From Polychytrium aggregatum (lineage: Eukaryota > Chytridiomycota > Chytridiomycetes > Polychytriales), in assembly GCF_025602895.1 (NCBI RefSeq), contig NW_026516227.1:248001-312000 (forward strand): a stretch of DNA of 64,000 nucleotides, read 5' to 3'. Below the pieces are notes generated by a model. The model saw only the letters and a program-made list of their open reading frames with translations. It was not told where the DNA came from and did not search any database. The stretch's first letter is position 1. Each line of letters opens with the position of its first letter. Below, in pieces: positions 25,192 through 36,439 of this stretch. The translations under genes and the position numbers were made by a program.

Positions 25192-26479
25192 TCACTTGTC
25201 CAGGGCCGTCGCCAGACACTAGAATACCGATGCAGACAATAGTCAGTGCGATTGTGCGGGCTTCCAGGGGGCTGTCTGTGTCGATTCGGACGGCCTGATG
25301 GGGCCGAGGCAATCCGACGCTGCAGCCACAACCTTACCTGATTGACGACATCCAGCAGATGGCTGTTCTCCAGGGCAGCTGCCACTCGTTCCTTGTCATT
25401 CAGCTGCTTGTTGACTATGACAAACAGGGCGGTCAAAGCGAGACGCAGGATGCGTTCGTCAGCAGAGGACCATGCACAAATCAAAGCAGTGCAGACTGCA
25501 GGCATCGTGGGCGCTCGACGGCAATGACGCTCGGTGGGTCACCCGAACGAAAATACAAAGCAGCTCTGATGGTAAGATCTATGCCCCCTCCTCGGACTCG
25601 ATCGGAGCGAGTTCCCACCTGCTGCTTCGGATTGATGGGTTCCTTCTCGAACGTAAATATCGATCTTGAGGACAATAGCGCCGGGTGGCGGTCAGATGGC
25701 TGAGGTTCGTCTCTTGATCCACACGATGGCTGCATGATGATCCGCTGCAGCCTTTTGCAAAACTGGACCGCCTCTCCAACCGGCGGTCTTGAACGAGCCG
25801 CCCTGGATTGCCATGTCCCGTCCAGCCCCGACCTGTGCCTGGGGCCAGAGAGGAAATCACACACCCACACACGCGCCCACCTTGAATCGATCCGGGAGCG
25901 ATCGCAGCAGTCGCACCCGGATGCACAGTCCGATCAGGGTTGCCATGGAGCAGTGTGGGATCGTCGGAGTGAAGCGAATGTTGACATGGTTCTTGGCCAA
26001 GTCGACGTCGATGAGCTCGAGCTGAGTGATGTTGAGCTGCTCGAGTGTCAACTGGCGACGGCCCAGGCGGAGGAAACCAAGGCCGAGAGCGAGCGGGTTA
26101 GTATCCATCTGGTGCATTGTGTCCATTTCAGTCGCACTCAGAGAGAGTCTCGGAATTGGATGGGACAATGGCGTGGCCTGCCCGGGGGCTTACGGGATGC
26201 TCGGGATCATTGATGTGTCGGATCAGCTCTGTCGGCGGCAGCGTTCTGGATCAGTATCGACCTGGGATCGGGCCCATAGTCCACGGACTGCAGGACAGGA
26301 CGGCCGTATCAAGCAGTCGGCCGACACAAGGGACAGGGACCAGCGCCCATACCAAAGATCTCCTCGGCGTCCAGCGGGTCCGGAGTGGACTCGTCGGCGT
26401 CCTCGGAGCGCACGGGACGCACCCGCTTTTCGCGGACTTCGTAGACCGTTGGGTTGGCGTTGATCAGCTCGTCAGGCAT
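25192..26479 (-). CDS. CIA2: MIP18-family cytosolic iron-sulfur assembly factor CIA2 (FAM96B/CIAO2B)
   Basis: Part of the CIA targeting complex that hands Fe-S clusters to cytosolic and nuclear apoproteins. The six-exon model is 26479-26353, 26228-26194, 26051-25881, 25664-25619, 25414-25338, 25218-25192, giving 160 residues, the normal family length. Diagnostic segments: start [14 protein letters not shown], acidic stretch with [32 protein letters not shown] containing the invariant reactive Cys, [34 protein letters not shown] and DVVNQCL before the TGA at 25192-25194. All splice phases agree. Its start faces the 3' end of the second ankyrin gene about 290 bases away. Confidence 0.93.
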
Positions 26480-26769
26480 GTCGGGAGAGGAGCAGGAGGG
26501 AGAGATGGGGGGAGGGGGCGGTGCACGATTCGCTCTGTCGGGCCACGGATCTCGGGCGAGGGGAAGCTCCAGACGGGGGAAGCTGCAGATGGGGACCAGC
26601 GTCGGCGGGAGAATGGATTTGCGCAACAGCAGAATTTGTCATTGTTTTCGGAGGCGGCCCCAGATAGCACCCATCACGTGCGCGGCTGCGCGACGGTTCG
26701 CCCGACTGCCGTCGGTGGCGATGCGCGTGGCGAGCATGTGGCAGGCGGTGGCGGGATGTGGCGTCTGTG

Positions 26770-29700
26770 CTACAGCGGGAACGCAAGCCACAGCGACTGG
26801 CCCTGGACCTGCCACAAAGCCCCCCTGGTCGGCCCCGCGTCGCGCCGGTGGGCCAGCTGCTGCTGGAGGATCGCCAGCCGGGTCTGCAGAGCCGTCTGCT
26901 GCTCGACGAGGACGCGCAGAAGCAGGTCCTTGGAGCATGCCCCGTCGCCGTCGGGGGCCGTGCAGGTCTTGGTGCCGTCCGAGCCCGTGGGTGGGTCGGG
27001 TGTCGCAGCGCAGGCTCTGTCCTTGGTCTGGGCGGCCTGGAGCATCTGCACCTGCGCCGCCAGGGTCTGGCATCGCTCCTGAAGAGCAGCAGCGGCATCG
27101 AGGCTCTCCGCCAGTCGCTCACCGAGGATCTTGAGGCGGGTATTCTTTTCGGCAACACGCCCCGAGAGCACCGCCTGCAGCTTCCCGACAATGTCTTTGA
27201 CCTGTTCCCTGGCGCCTTGCTCTGGGTTGGGGCTCTCGATGAACAGAGACTCTCCGTCGACAGAGAGGCCGTTCAGCTCCTCCAACATCAGCGCCACAAG
27301 GCCGTCGTGGTGATGGCTCTTGAACAGCCTCGAGAGCCCACCGAGCAGCCGGCCGCGATCCTGTCTGTGTTCGGCGGTCGTCTTTTCGAATCATTTGCGG
27401 GAGGCACCAGTCAGTCGTCCATCCAATCCATTCCTCAGCCCCGGCCCTCCGGATACCCTCCCGCGTGGAGCCACTTTGCCAAGCAGGGTATCTCCCACAG
27501 GCGAGGGTATCTGCTGGCTCTAATACCCCCCGCGTGCCAGCCCAGCAATCCGTACATGGAGACTGCACCGCAGTGTCGGCTGACATCGCTGCACCACGCA
27601 TCCCGCACTTGGACCTCGCCAAAGACTGGTCTCGCCTCAGCCGCGAAGGGTATCCTACCTCGGACGGGGGTGTGACTCGCGCAGAAGCAAGGGCCGCAGG
27701 AGGCGGATGCGAAAGCTGATCGAGGCCTGTGGCTGACCGCTCGGCGATAGCCTCGAGATTGCTGGGGCCAGGAAACGACGAGGGCTGTTCGATGCGGCCC
27801 GATCCGGTGCCGGCGTCGGTATTGGTGTCGGTGATGGCATCGGTGATGGTCGGAGTGGGACAGACGACGACCGCTTTCGCACGGATCGTGCTATCTGTGC
27901 CAACATGGGTGATCGAGCAGGCTCCAGCGACAGCACCGTCTGGTGTCGTTGTGCTCGGCTTGGTGGCATTCGTGTCGGCGAGGCCTCGCTCCTTGCGTAT
28001 TTTCTCTCCAGTGTCGGCGGGCTCCTGGGCGAACTCAGATCCTTCTGGCTGAGACAGAGGGCCAGCCGGCCCGATCGGGGCAGGCAGATGGGGTGGTGAT
28101 GTCGCCTGGACCTCGCCCTTGTCTGGGGTCACAAGTGGTGTCCGGGCCAAAGTACCAGCGATCGCCGCGCTGGTGCGAGACGACTGATGAAACATGGGAG
28201 GCGGATCGGAATAGGTGGGGTACCGAGCCAACACCGCCTGGAGGGTCCGCAGAGTGTCGGATGGGCCATCACCGTCGGTCCTCGGCAGCAGGTCCGAAGG
28301 TACCTGTCCGATGCGATCGGCAATGTCCATATCGGCCCCAGCCGAGACGAGCAGTTCGACTAGCGGTACGCTGCCGGCCTTGAATGCCAGATGCAGAGGG
28401 GTCCTGCAACAGTACCGACGAGCGGCCAAAGATACGTAAGCCTGCTGGATCTGATTCAATTGACCCGGAAGTCGACCCGACGAACGGATCTCGAGCCACA
28501 CCACTCGAGATGGTCCGATCCGGCCGGCCTTTCCCACCCGTTCCCACGACTCTCTGTGAGGGAGCGCCGTCTTGCCAAAATAACGGTGCGAGGGACTTAC
28601 TGTCCAGAGTTGTCTTGGCGATTGACAAGTGACTCGATGCCGTCAGAGTGATCCAGAACAAATTTGCACATTTCGGACGAGTCCTGGCGAACGGCGTGGT
28701 GGAGGAGCGTCGAGCCAGCCTGGGAACGGCACATGGCCATTTCAGGTAAGCAGCAAAACTTGGGGAGGACAGACCCAAGCCGATCGGAAGGAGAGTATGG
28801 CAGCAGGAGCCCGGTCCGGATGCGATTGCGACATGTTCCCTCGCCACTCCGATGCTCACCGGATCCACCAGCGCAGGAATGGGACCTTGGCCGGCAAGCA
28901 GCTCGAGAAGCCCTTGGTTCCTTATCAGCACAGCATAGTGGAAGGCCGTGAGCCCGCAGTGGTCGGCAATGCCAATGTCCGCCTTGGTCTGGACGAGGAG
29001 ACTGGCGATCTCAGTGTGTCCCAGGAGGACAGCCTGGCAAGACAAGTACAGGGAAGGTTCAGGACCAGCGATCCCATGACCCGATTCTGCGGAGGCAGAT
29101 ACGACGCATGACCGAGGCAGGCTGCAACTGGTGCAATCTGGTCTCATCCTGGGCAAATGGAATGCACAGCCCACGGATTGCGGAGCGGGTGGATTGACGT
29201 TCGATGGCTGGTGGGATCAATGACCAACGACGGTCCTGGCCCACATGATACGCGGTGGTCAAACCGCCGTGAGACAGATCGTCTCCTTTGCCGGGGTTGG
29301 TCGATTCAGCTCGGGGCAGAAGGTCGGAGCCATTCGCAGGCGCAATCGCTCTCGGTTGGAGAGTCGGAGAGCACATCCCACTGCCCTCCCCGAGCCGTGA
29401 GAACGAACAGGGCCCCCCCTCGCCCCTTATTCCTCGGAAAGTACATACCCAGGTGAGGGCTGTCCGCCCGATGGCGTCGGGGAGGTTCACATCTGTCGTC
29501 TTCATGGCGGGACCCTTGAGTTTCGACCTTGACGAGGCGTCCCAGCGGTACTCCACCAGAAAGCGGACACACTCGGGCAGCTGCCTCCAGACGGCCAGAT
29601 GCAGAGGGGTACAGCCGTGACGGGAATCCAGTTTGTTAATGTCCCTGCTGGCGTCGTAGAGCAGCTTGGTCATCTTTTTGATGTCGCCGTGGAAGACGGC

Positions 29701-29982
29701 TCGGTGGAGGGTATTGAGACTGGCCGGGTCGACGGATGGCGACTGCCGCAGCACCTCCAGAGGCAGTCCGAGAACACTGGCAAGCCGCTCGGCAGGGGCG
29801 AGATCGGGCTGCTGACCGGCGAGAGGCTCTGACACTGAGCGCTGCCGCGCCTTGGGGAGGATGCTATCGGAGAGGGAAGAGATGCTGATTTTGCGCCGGA
29901 GGGAAAGACGCCTTGACTCGGTCGGGGCTCCTGAGCAGACCGAGGCTGACCGAGTATGCTGCTGCTGCTGACCCGAGCGCAT
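26770..29982 (-). CDS. Ankyrin-repeat protein with C-terminal coiled coil, paralogue of the giant gene (720 aa, 5 exons)
   Basis: Exons on the minus strand: 29982-29449, 29033-28860, 28719-28601, 28403-27659, 27360-26770 (2,163 nt, in frame). A basic Ser-rich N terminus is followed by ankyrin repeats (LNTLHRAVFHGDIKKMTKLL, TPLHLAVWRQLPECVRFLV, AVLLGHTEIASLLVQ, TAFHYAVLIRNQGLLELL, STLLHHAVRQDSSEMCKFV, TPLHLAFKAGSVPLVELLV). A long Ser/Thr/Pro-rich linker and a short helical tail with heptad-like leucines (VKDIVGKLQAVLSGRV; LQERCQTLAAQVQML) complete it. Introns 1-3 match those of the giant neighbour in position and phase (0, 0, 2), and exon 2 is 174 nt in both. Partner-binding scaffold is the likely role; function unknown. 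Additional 5' exons upstream of 29982 cannot be excluded. Confidence 0.8.
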
Positions 29983-30964
29983 GACTTTTGGGCCAGACCT
30001 TGAGAGCCGCTGGTGCGAGGGCTAGTGAGACCTGTGTTTCCAGAGCGACGCACACACTCGGCGCAAATTGTAGCGGTATAACACAGGGAAGGTTCGCCCA
30101 ATAACCGGTTCGGGAGTTGTTTGCTCGAGGACACCCAGCGGGACAGCAACGGCGACGGCGAAGGACGAAGGCGAAGGCCGCTGCTGAGGCTGTGCTGATG
30201 ACCATCGCGACAATCACAACAATCACCACGATCACGGCAATCACGGCTGCGGCTGCCGCGGCATATGTGCGCGCTGCCGACCTGGACGAGCGAGACGGAT
30301 GGAGAGGCATACGGAGCGAGGCCGCGATCGAGATTTCCTCGCTGCTTGGGCGTATTGCGCGCTGGAGCCCTGTGCAGGAGATGGTTCTTTGTCAAGGGCC
30401 GCCTCCATGGCACCGACCAGCCGAGGTGAGCAAGCATGGACAAGGAACGGAGCGAATCGCCCCATTCCCCCTCCCCAACAAGCGGCAGCCGCGATACGGG
30501 CTTGCGACTCGGGGGAACAAGAGAGCGTCGCCTCCCCCTCCTCGCAGGCCCTCACAGGGAAGGCGGCGTAACGTCCCGCCTGCTCCCTCGCTCCTTGCCG
30601 CGGCCAGATGGATTTGTGCTCGGGCTGGCTCGCGGTGTATCGCCGCCAGCCGGCACAATGTCCACAGCCCGATCAGCAGGCGGGCCGACCCATGGCCAAT
30701 CCATGGCCGATGCCTGCGTCGAATCGATGCTCGAGCACCTCTGTCGGGTATCTGCTCAAATGACTGCGTCGAGCTCCGGCTCTGCTCGCTCCCCCTCGCC
30801 AAACAAGGTCCGTTGGGAGATATCCCCGTCCATACAGACCTGGTTGGTGCCCATTGATACCCCGTTGGCTGCTCGGTCGGCCGGCCAGCCAGCACGTTCA
30901 CAGACCATGGCCGCCTGTCCAATGGCACTGCGCGGCTGTGCCTCCCTCGCTCGCTCCCGCGTCG
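29983..30964. other. Divergent intergenic region between ankyrin gene 2 and the zinc-finger gene
   Basis: About 1 kb with GC-rich open frames on both strands that I could not support. An imperfect trinucleotide tract (ATC/ACA/CGG-like, followed by Ala-coding GCN repeats) lies at about 30,200-30,265. It may contain an untranslated or small coding first exon of the ankyrin gene. Confidence 0.4.
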
Positions 30965-30976
30965 ATGTCCCGAATC

Positions 30977-30985
30977 GCATATAAA
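30977..30985 (+). promoter_or_regulatory. TATA-box-like element of the zinc-finger gene
   Basis: The string CATATAAAAAGG lies about 100 bases before the ATG at 31085 and about 30 bases before the ATG at 31012. It is in the right place for a TATA box, which argues that upstream in-frame ATGs such as 30965 are not used. Confidence 0.5.
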
Positions 30986-31084
30986 AAGGCCATCCTGGTC
31001 CTGCTGCAGGACATGGCCAAGACACGCTCCTCAGTCTCTCCCTTCTATCGACACCCAGCCTCTGCGCTCATCCCTGACCTCGTA

Positions 31085-31978
31085 ATGCATCCTCGCTTTC
31101 GTTCCTCGACCGGCTCGTCCTCATACCCGGGATTCTCTTGGTCGAGCAGCTCACAGTCCATCCCCATCCCCGTCCCCATCCCTGCCTTTTCCTCGTCCCG
31201 CTCGTTCGTGCTGCAGGATTATCACAGTTGCTACGATAACTGCCGGCATCGCAGCGACCCAAACCACTGCTCCCAGACCCACCGGAGCTATTCGGGCGGC
31301 CAGAACGGCTCCCCCATGACCCCTCACGAACCTGTCGCTCAGGCGCCGGCCCGCATCCAATCCTGTGACTCGTATACCCATGAGATGCCGGCCGACTCGC
31401 AAGCCCAGGTCCATTTCTCGGATGCCTGCCAAGACGGCTGCACAACCCTCTACCCGGAGAATGCCCGGGCTACTCAGAGCGCCCACAGACTCCATCACCA
31501 GACGCACCCGCACCCGCACCATCCCTTTCACCAATCTCAGTTCGATGGATGCCATTCCGGCACGTCCGGGCTCCCGTTTCCTGTCGACAACAGCCAGTAC
31601 ACCGGCGCGCCAACCCGCCCGGCGAGCGAGCCTCTCATGCCGCCCAGCCCGTCGCCCGACCTGTCGTCGCTACCATCTCCACAGAGCACCATCGATGACG
31701 ACTTTGGTGCAAGCCCGCTGCTGTCTTCTCCCACCAGCAGCACCGAGGTCGCGACCGAAGTCGAGATCGGTTCACCGCGACCGTACGAGTGCCCGACCTG
31801 CCATATCCGGTTCCAGCGCCGCCATGATCTGAATCGTCACTGCAACATTCACTCGAAGGAGCGACCGTTTTTCTGCTCTCGCTGCCAGCGCCGGTTCGTC
31901 CGCCGAGATGCCCTCAGGCGTCATCAGCGGATGAAGAACGAGACCCGCCGGTTCCGATGCGTCGCAACACCGCAGTGA
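31085..31978 (+). CDS. C2H2 zinc-finger transcription factor (two C-terminal fingers)
   Basis: A single-exon gene of about 297 residues. The N-terminal two thirds is Ser/Pro/His-rich and low in complexity, as in fungal DNA-binding regulators. The C terminus carries a classical finger (CPTC-x12-H-x3-H, FQRRHDLNRH) and a second one (CSRC, FVRRDALRRH) whose last histidine is missing; the chain runs into NETRRFRC, where Cys may substitute. The linker HSKERPFFC resembles the usual TGEKP-type spacer. The TGA is at 31976-31978. The start is chosen for its distance to the TATA-like element; 31012 and 30965 are alternatives. Predicted nuclear; targets unknown. Confidence 0.8.
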   Translation: MHPRFRSSTGSSSYPGFSWSSSSQSIPIPVPIPAFSSSRSFVLQDYHSCYDNCRHRSDPNHCSQTHRSYSGGQNGSPMTPHEPVAQAPARIQSCDSYTHEMPADSQAQVHFSDACQDGCTTLYPENARATQSAHRLHHQTHPHPHHPFHQSQFDGCHSGTSGLPFPVDNSQYTGAPTRPASEPLMPPSPSPDLSSLPSPQSTIDDDFGASPLLSSPTSSTEVATEVEIGSPRPYECPTCHIRFQRRHDLNRHCNIHSKERPFFCSRCQRRFVRRDALRRHQRMKNETRRFRCVATPQ

Positions 31979-33765
31979 GCGTCGCCTCGTTGTCCCTCGG
32001 CCACCGCCAGCAGGATGTCTGCGCTCCAAAGCAGGCCTCGATCCTCAGCCCCGCTCCGCTGCTCTGGTACACATTCCCGTTCCACATCATTTCCTCTGGC
32101 GAGTGCGCCTCTCCCCCACCACCGTCTGCGCCCAGCCCATTGCATGTACTTGCCAGCATACCATCTTTCGTCTGCATTTCTTTGGCCCTCTCTAAAGCAA
32201 CAGTAACAACAGTAACAACACCAATAGCTCTCTGATAGAATCAGCACCGAAACCATAGTCAGTCAGATCGCTTTTCTTTTCCTTCTCTCCGTTTTTTTGT
32301 ATTGGCATGCTTTCTGTTGTAAAAAAAAAAGTGGAGATCCCCTGGTCTCCAGCAACAGATCAATAAACAACATGCTGTAGTGACACCGCTCGCTCTTGGC
32401 CTCGATGCCATGCCACGACATGCCACGACATGCCATGCCACGTCGCTGCAGACAGGGGTGGTTGCTTACACGCATCGGCTGATCTTTGCCGCTGTGCTCC
32501 CTGGCGGGCTGGAAGCCCGCGCGTCGCCAGGCTTCTTGCCACGCGTCGGTCTGGCGATGCCGGACAACAAGGCGGACCTGCCGCCCTTGTCGCCGGGGCG
32601 CCAAAGGGGCGAAATGTGCGTCTGTGCGAGCCTGGCCGTCCTGCTGTTTCCTGCGAACTTGGGGCTGGGCGGCCTTGTTCGGTGCAGAGACACGGACCCT
32701 CCCTGCAACGAAGCGGGAATGGGCGTGGCAATCAGCCTGATTGACGAGGGAGGACGGGAAGGTGGCGGATCCGAGCTTTGTTGTTGAGGTCACGGAAACC
32801 GAGCGCATCACACATGTATGGATGCGCTCCGGACTGCAAGGTGCATCGCACCACGGCTCGGGCGCACGACGTGGAGGGCAGTGCTAATGCGGTGGCGGTG
32901 CTGGTTTAAGCTGGTGCTGGTGCTTAAGTTGGTGCTGGTGCTTAAGTTGGTGCTGGTGCTTAAGTTGGTGCTGGTGCTTAAGTTGGTGCTCGTGCTGGTG
33001 CTGGTGCTCGTGCTGGTGCTGACGCCTTGCAGAACGGCGGCCGCTGCTCCAAACAGCGACGCCGACTCTCTGGCCTTTCCCCCAGGCGGCCGAGACTGGG
33101 CACGCCTCTCCACAGTTCAGGGTGGGAACAAATCATCCACCAGGGTCATATTGCTCTTGTGCTGGGCTGGCCCTTCAAGCCACGTCCGTCGGCATGGGCG
33201 GTCCTGGACAGCGACGGCCCCGGGCCAACGGTGGCGGTTCTTGCCCCCTGTGTTGGTGCCGGTGGCTTGTGCCTGGTCGCACCTCTCTGAGCCCAAGGCG
33301 GCTGCTCAGCTGCTCGCTTGCTTCTCGGCTTGCTCCTCGGCTTGCTCCTCGGCTTGCTCCTCGGCTTGCTCGATTGCTCCTTTGCTCGATTGCTCCTTTG
33401 CCTGCCTGCTGTGGCTGCGACTCTCCAATCGTGTTTCGTCTTGGCGGTGGATCAGCTGTCCACGGCAACGGCCGAGCACGCATCGCACCGCCGGCAGAGG
33501 TTGACCTCGTCTCCTCTCGCTGTGCACGGCCCTGGCAGCGAGGCTTGGCTGTCAACCCAGCCACCCCAGCCAGGAGGATGCGGCCAGCCCCCCTTGTCGC
33601 CACCAACAGCCACGCCGATTTTGCCGACTTGCCGATAGCCGCCGCTCGGATGGAAGGCGGACGAGCTTGTTGTCATTGTGACTGGTGCGGGACACCCACC
33701 GGCGTCGCTCGCAGCGAAAAAGGAGCTACAATTGGACTCTGGATGACAGGCTCGTGGGATGTTGG
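31979..33765. other. Long convergent intergenic region with low-complexity DNA
   Basis: About 1.8 kb with no supported gene. It includes a poly-A tract at about 32,317-32,327, short CGACATGCCA repeats at about 32,405-32,440, an 18-bp minisatellite and a 12-bp GGCTTGCTCCTC repeat (about 33,325-33,365). Open frames across the repeats are simple-sequence artefacts. Confidence 0.55.
32901..33021. repeat. 18-bp minisatellite (TTGGTGCTGGTGCTTAAG)n
   Basis: About four and a half copies of an 18-bp unit, followed by degenerate CTGGTG/CTCGTG hexamers. It lies in non-coding DNA. The multiple-of-three period keeps frames open and creates false Leu/Val-rich or Ser/Thr-rich ORFs. Confidence 0.85.
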
Positions 33766-35939
33766 CTACTGGCCCTCGAGCTGCTTCGAGGCGTCCGTCA
33801 GCGGCACGTAGCGAACATCCATCCACCTCTGCTTGGTGATTTCGCCTCGCTCGTTCTTGGTGTAGATGAACACGGCCTGGTCGCCGCGGCATGGGCCGAC
33901 AGGGACCATCATGCGGCCACCGACCTTGAGCTGGTCGAGCAGCTGTCGGCCAGCAACCCGTAGAGCATCCGCAGGCCATGGGAAGGGGCAAACGGGAAAG
34001 GGCCGTGTGTTAGAGGTTGCGGGGGGGGGTGGCAGAAACGCAGAGGCCGATCAGTGCATGAGCGCCGTGGGCCATGCTCCACCACTCGTCCCTCCCCTCA
34101 TCCACATTCAGCCTTCCGTGGTGCGTCGGCTGCGTCTTGCTGGCAATCGTCAGCGGCCAACGACACCCGCTCCCGCATCCCGCAGCCCCAGTGCTTACCG
34201 CCTGTGGGACGGGGTATGCCGCCGCCCCGACGTGGATGGCTTCGTATGGGGCCTCCGCCGCGTACCCGTTCCTGCCGTCGCCCTGGACAATGTCCACGCG
34301 GCCGTTCTCGAGCAGCTCGGGGTGGTCCTTGGCAATGTTATGTTGGCTCAGTTGCACCTGGCCGCAGACGACGGGTGAGCACTGATGAAACATGCGGTCG
34401 CCGAGCGCACCAGAGACGGCACCCCGGTCCTGCCAGACCAGCCGAGCCAGTCAGGCACACCGCACAGGATGCCATACGCGCCGAGAGATCATGCAACCGG
34501 GCCCCAGGGCCGCCACCGCTGTTGGCCCACGTTTCTCGCCGCATCAACATCAACCAGAGGAAGCTCGAACCGCTCACCAGTTGAGGGATATGCTCGATCC
34601 CGACGACCTTGCCGGTCTCTCCGGCCAGAGCGGCAAAGCATGCCGTGAGATAGCCACTTCCGCAGCCAACATCTGCAGTTCCAGAGGGTGAGTGATTGGA
34701 CCTGGAGGCTGCTCTAGCATTAGCGAACAGATGTGCGAGACTCACCCAGGACGCGGCTGCCTTCATGAATCACATCGCAGAGGGCCTCGAGGGCAAAGGC
34801 ATGCATGTGAGGGGCCGATATGGTTGCTCCTGGTGAGTTGGGTCGCAGACCGGGTGGTTGAGCCGTTGGTAAGTATTGGAAAGGCGCACACTGGCTCACG
34901 GTTCACCCTATCGCTCGCTGCAACAATCCCTCGGGCGGATAGGATCGGTTGCCTCGCTATTCCTTGAATGGACTCATGCCTACCATACTGAATCTGCGGT
35001 TTGTCCATCGCAACGTATCCAGGCCACCACGTTTGGTGCGGCAAACGTTAGGCAAGTTGCAGCATGTATCCTACGCAACCACAGCTGTAGACACAAACGC
35101 AGCCGCCGCGGAAATGCAAGACTTGCTCTCCCCCCGCCTCCTCCCTGGCGATCAAAGCAGTGCATAATCCACCAAACAAGTCCAGGCTTTACCGAGAACG
35201 GGGCGTCCTGTGTTGGGCATGTGTCCATGTGGATACAGACCATGGCCGAGACATGGTGAGCAATCGTTTTCCAAATGCTTGAGCACCCCTCACTTCCCGG
35301 CCCGCTGTGATATGCAGCAGGAGCAGACCGACACTCGTGTAGTAGCAGCAGCACCAGGATGGACTGCTCGATCATATACCGTGTATGGCTGATGGGAACA
35401 ATAGTTGGCCCGGTCGACCTGGGTGCGGAGGAGCAGCCAAAGGTGAGACGACTGGCTGGTTGGAGGCGGGTGGTTGATGCTACGTCCCTGGCGGACATGC
35501 TGGCGGCTCCATTGGCGCTCGATAGCGAACGGAGGATCTCCAGAGTCACTTACGGCGAGCATTGCCTGTTCGACTGCGGGTTTGGTGATGATGCGGGCTC
35601 CTGTCCGCCAGAGAGATGCGATGAGCCGGGTGAGCTTGGCTGGGGCCATCGGCGCTGACGTCCCTTGCAAGCGAGAGACCTGCACATGAACTTGGCTGGT
35701 CTCCTGGCCCAGACACTCGGACTCGCTGCACCGATCGGTTCTCGGCAGCGGCTGCGACTCCATCCGACGAGGCCTTGCACGCAGCGCCCGAATATCCAAG
35801 ATCGCTCTGAGCCCCATCCTGCTGCTGAGACAAACACCGCTCGCCTCCTCCGCCCCCCACCAAGCCAAACGACCGTGCACATACTGGCCAGATTCCTGAC
35901 GAGCTCAGCGTTGGACGATCCGGTGCATCTCCAGGCCAT
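33766..35939 (-). CDS. PCMT1: Protein-L-isoaspartate O-methyltransferase
   Basis: Repairs damaged proteins by S-adenosylmethionine-dependent methylation of L-isoaspartyl residues; soluble. Read across about eight exons: [17 protein letters not shown] (start ATG at 35939) matches the family N terminus, then [52 protein letters not shown], the SAM-binding [58 protein letters not shown] and the final exon [16 protein letters not shown] with [10 protein letters not shown] and TAG at 33766-33768. Splice phases that I checked (GARI, QYG/ATIS) agree. It diverges from DPH5 across a 500-base shared upstream region. Confidence 0.9.
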
Positions 35940-36439
35940 CGTTCGTGTGTTAGGGGATAGATAGGTGAGGGGGGGGTATGTGGATTTCAGACAAGCGAAA
36001 CTTCTCTCGTTGCTGGCGGAGCGATGGATTTGAAACCCCGACGGAGAGCGCCCTGGAATCGTCTCGGTGCTGCTTCCAGGGGCTGGCTCTGTTGCTCCGG
36101 CCAGGGCAGAGTGTGGCTGGCCACGCTCAGCGCCACAGTGCTGCGCAGTCATGTGCGGCATGCAGAAAAAAAAAGTCCGCCTGGTTTTCAGCGCGGTGGA
36201 TGCCATTGGCAACGATCGGAGCAGATCCGAATCGCACCCTGGATCCGAATCGCATTCCCATCGTCGTTGCAAGCGGTGCAAGAGAGAAAGAAAGGAAAAA
36301 AAGATACAAGTGGGTCGATGGTCGTGCGGCTGCGCCGGGGCTACGCAAGGGCATCGCTGCCTCAAACGCACATCGCTCTCACGGCTCACGGCTGCATCAT
36401 TCCTGCCGCAGGTCATCTTGGCACACGAGCAAACTCGAA
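35940..36439. promoter_or_regulatory. Shared upstream region of the divergent PCMT and DPH5 genes
   Basis: 500 bases between two start codons pointing away from each other; it must hold both promoters. A-rich stretches (36,160-36,175 and 36,285-36,305) interrupt otherwise GC-rich DNA. No clear TATA box was identified. Confidence 0.5.

Noticed and set aside
30117-30857. 246-codon plus-strand frame with Ala and Ile/Thr runs
   Set aside because: Spans a trinucleotide repeat, lacks an ATG-led conserved region and lies between divergent genes; likely promoter DNA.
32818-33811. Two overlapping plus-strand frames of about 228 codons with Leu/Val and Leu-Gly repeats
   Set aside because: Built on the 18-bp and 12-bp minisatellites, which are multiples of three; the remainder is Arg/Pro/Ser-rich noise antisense to the PCMT 3' region.
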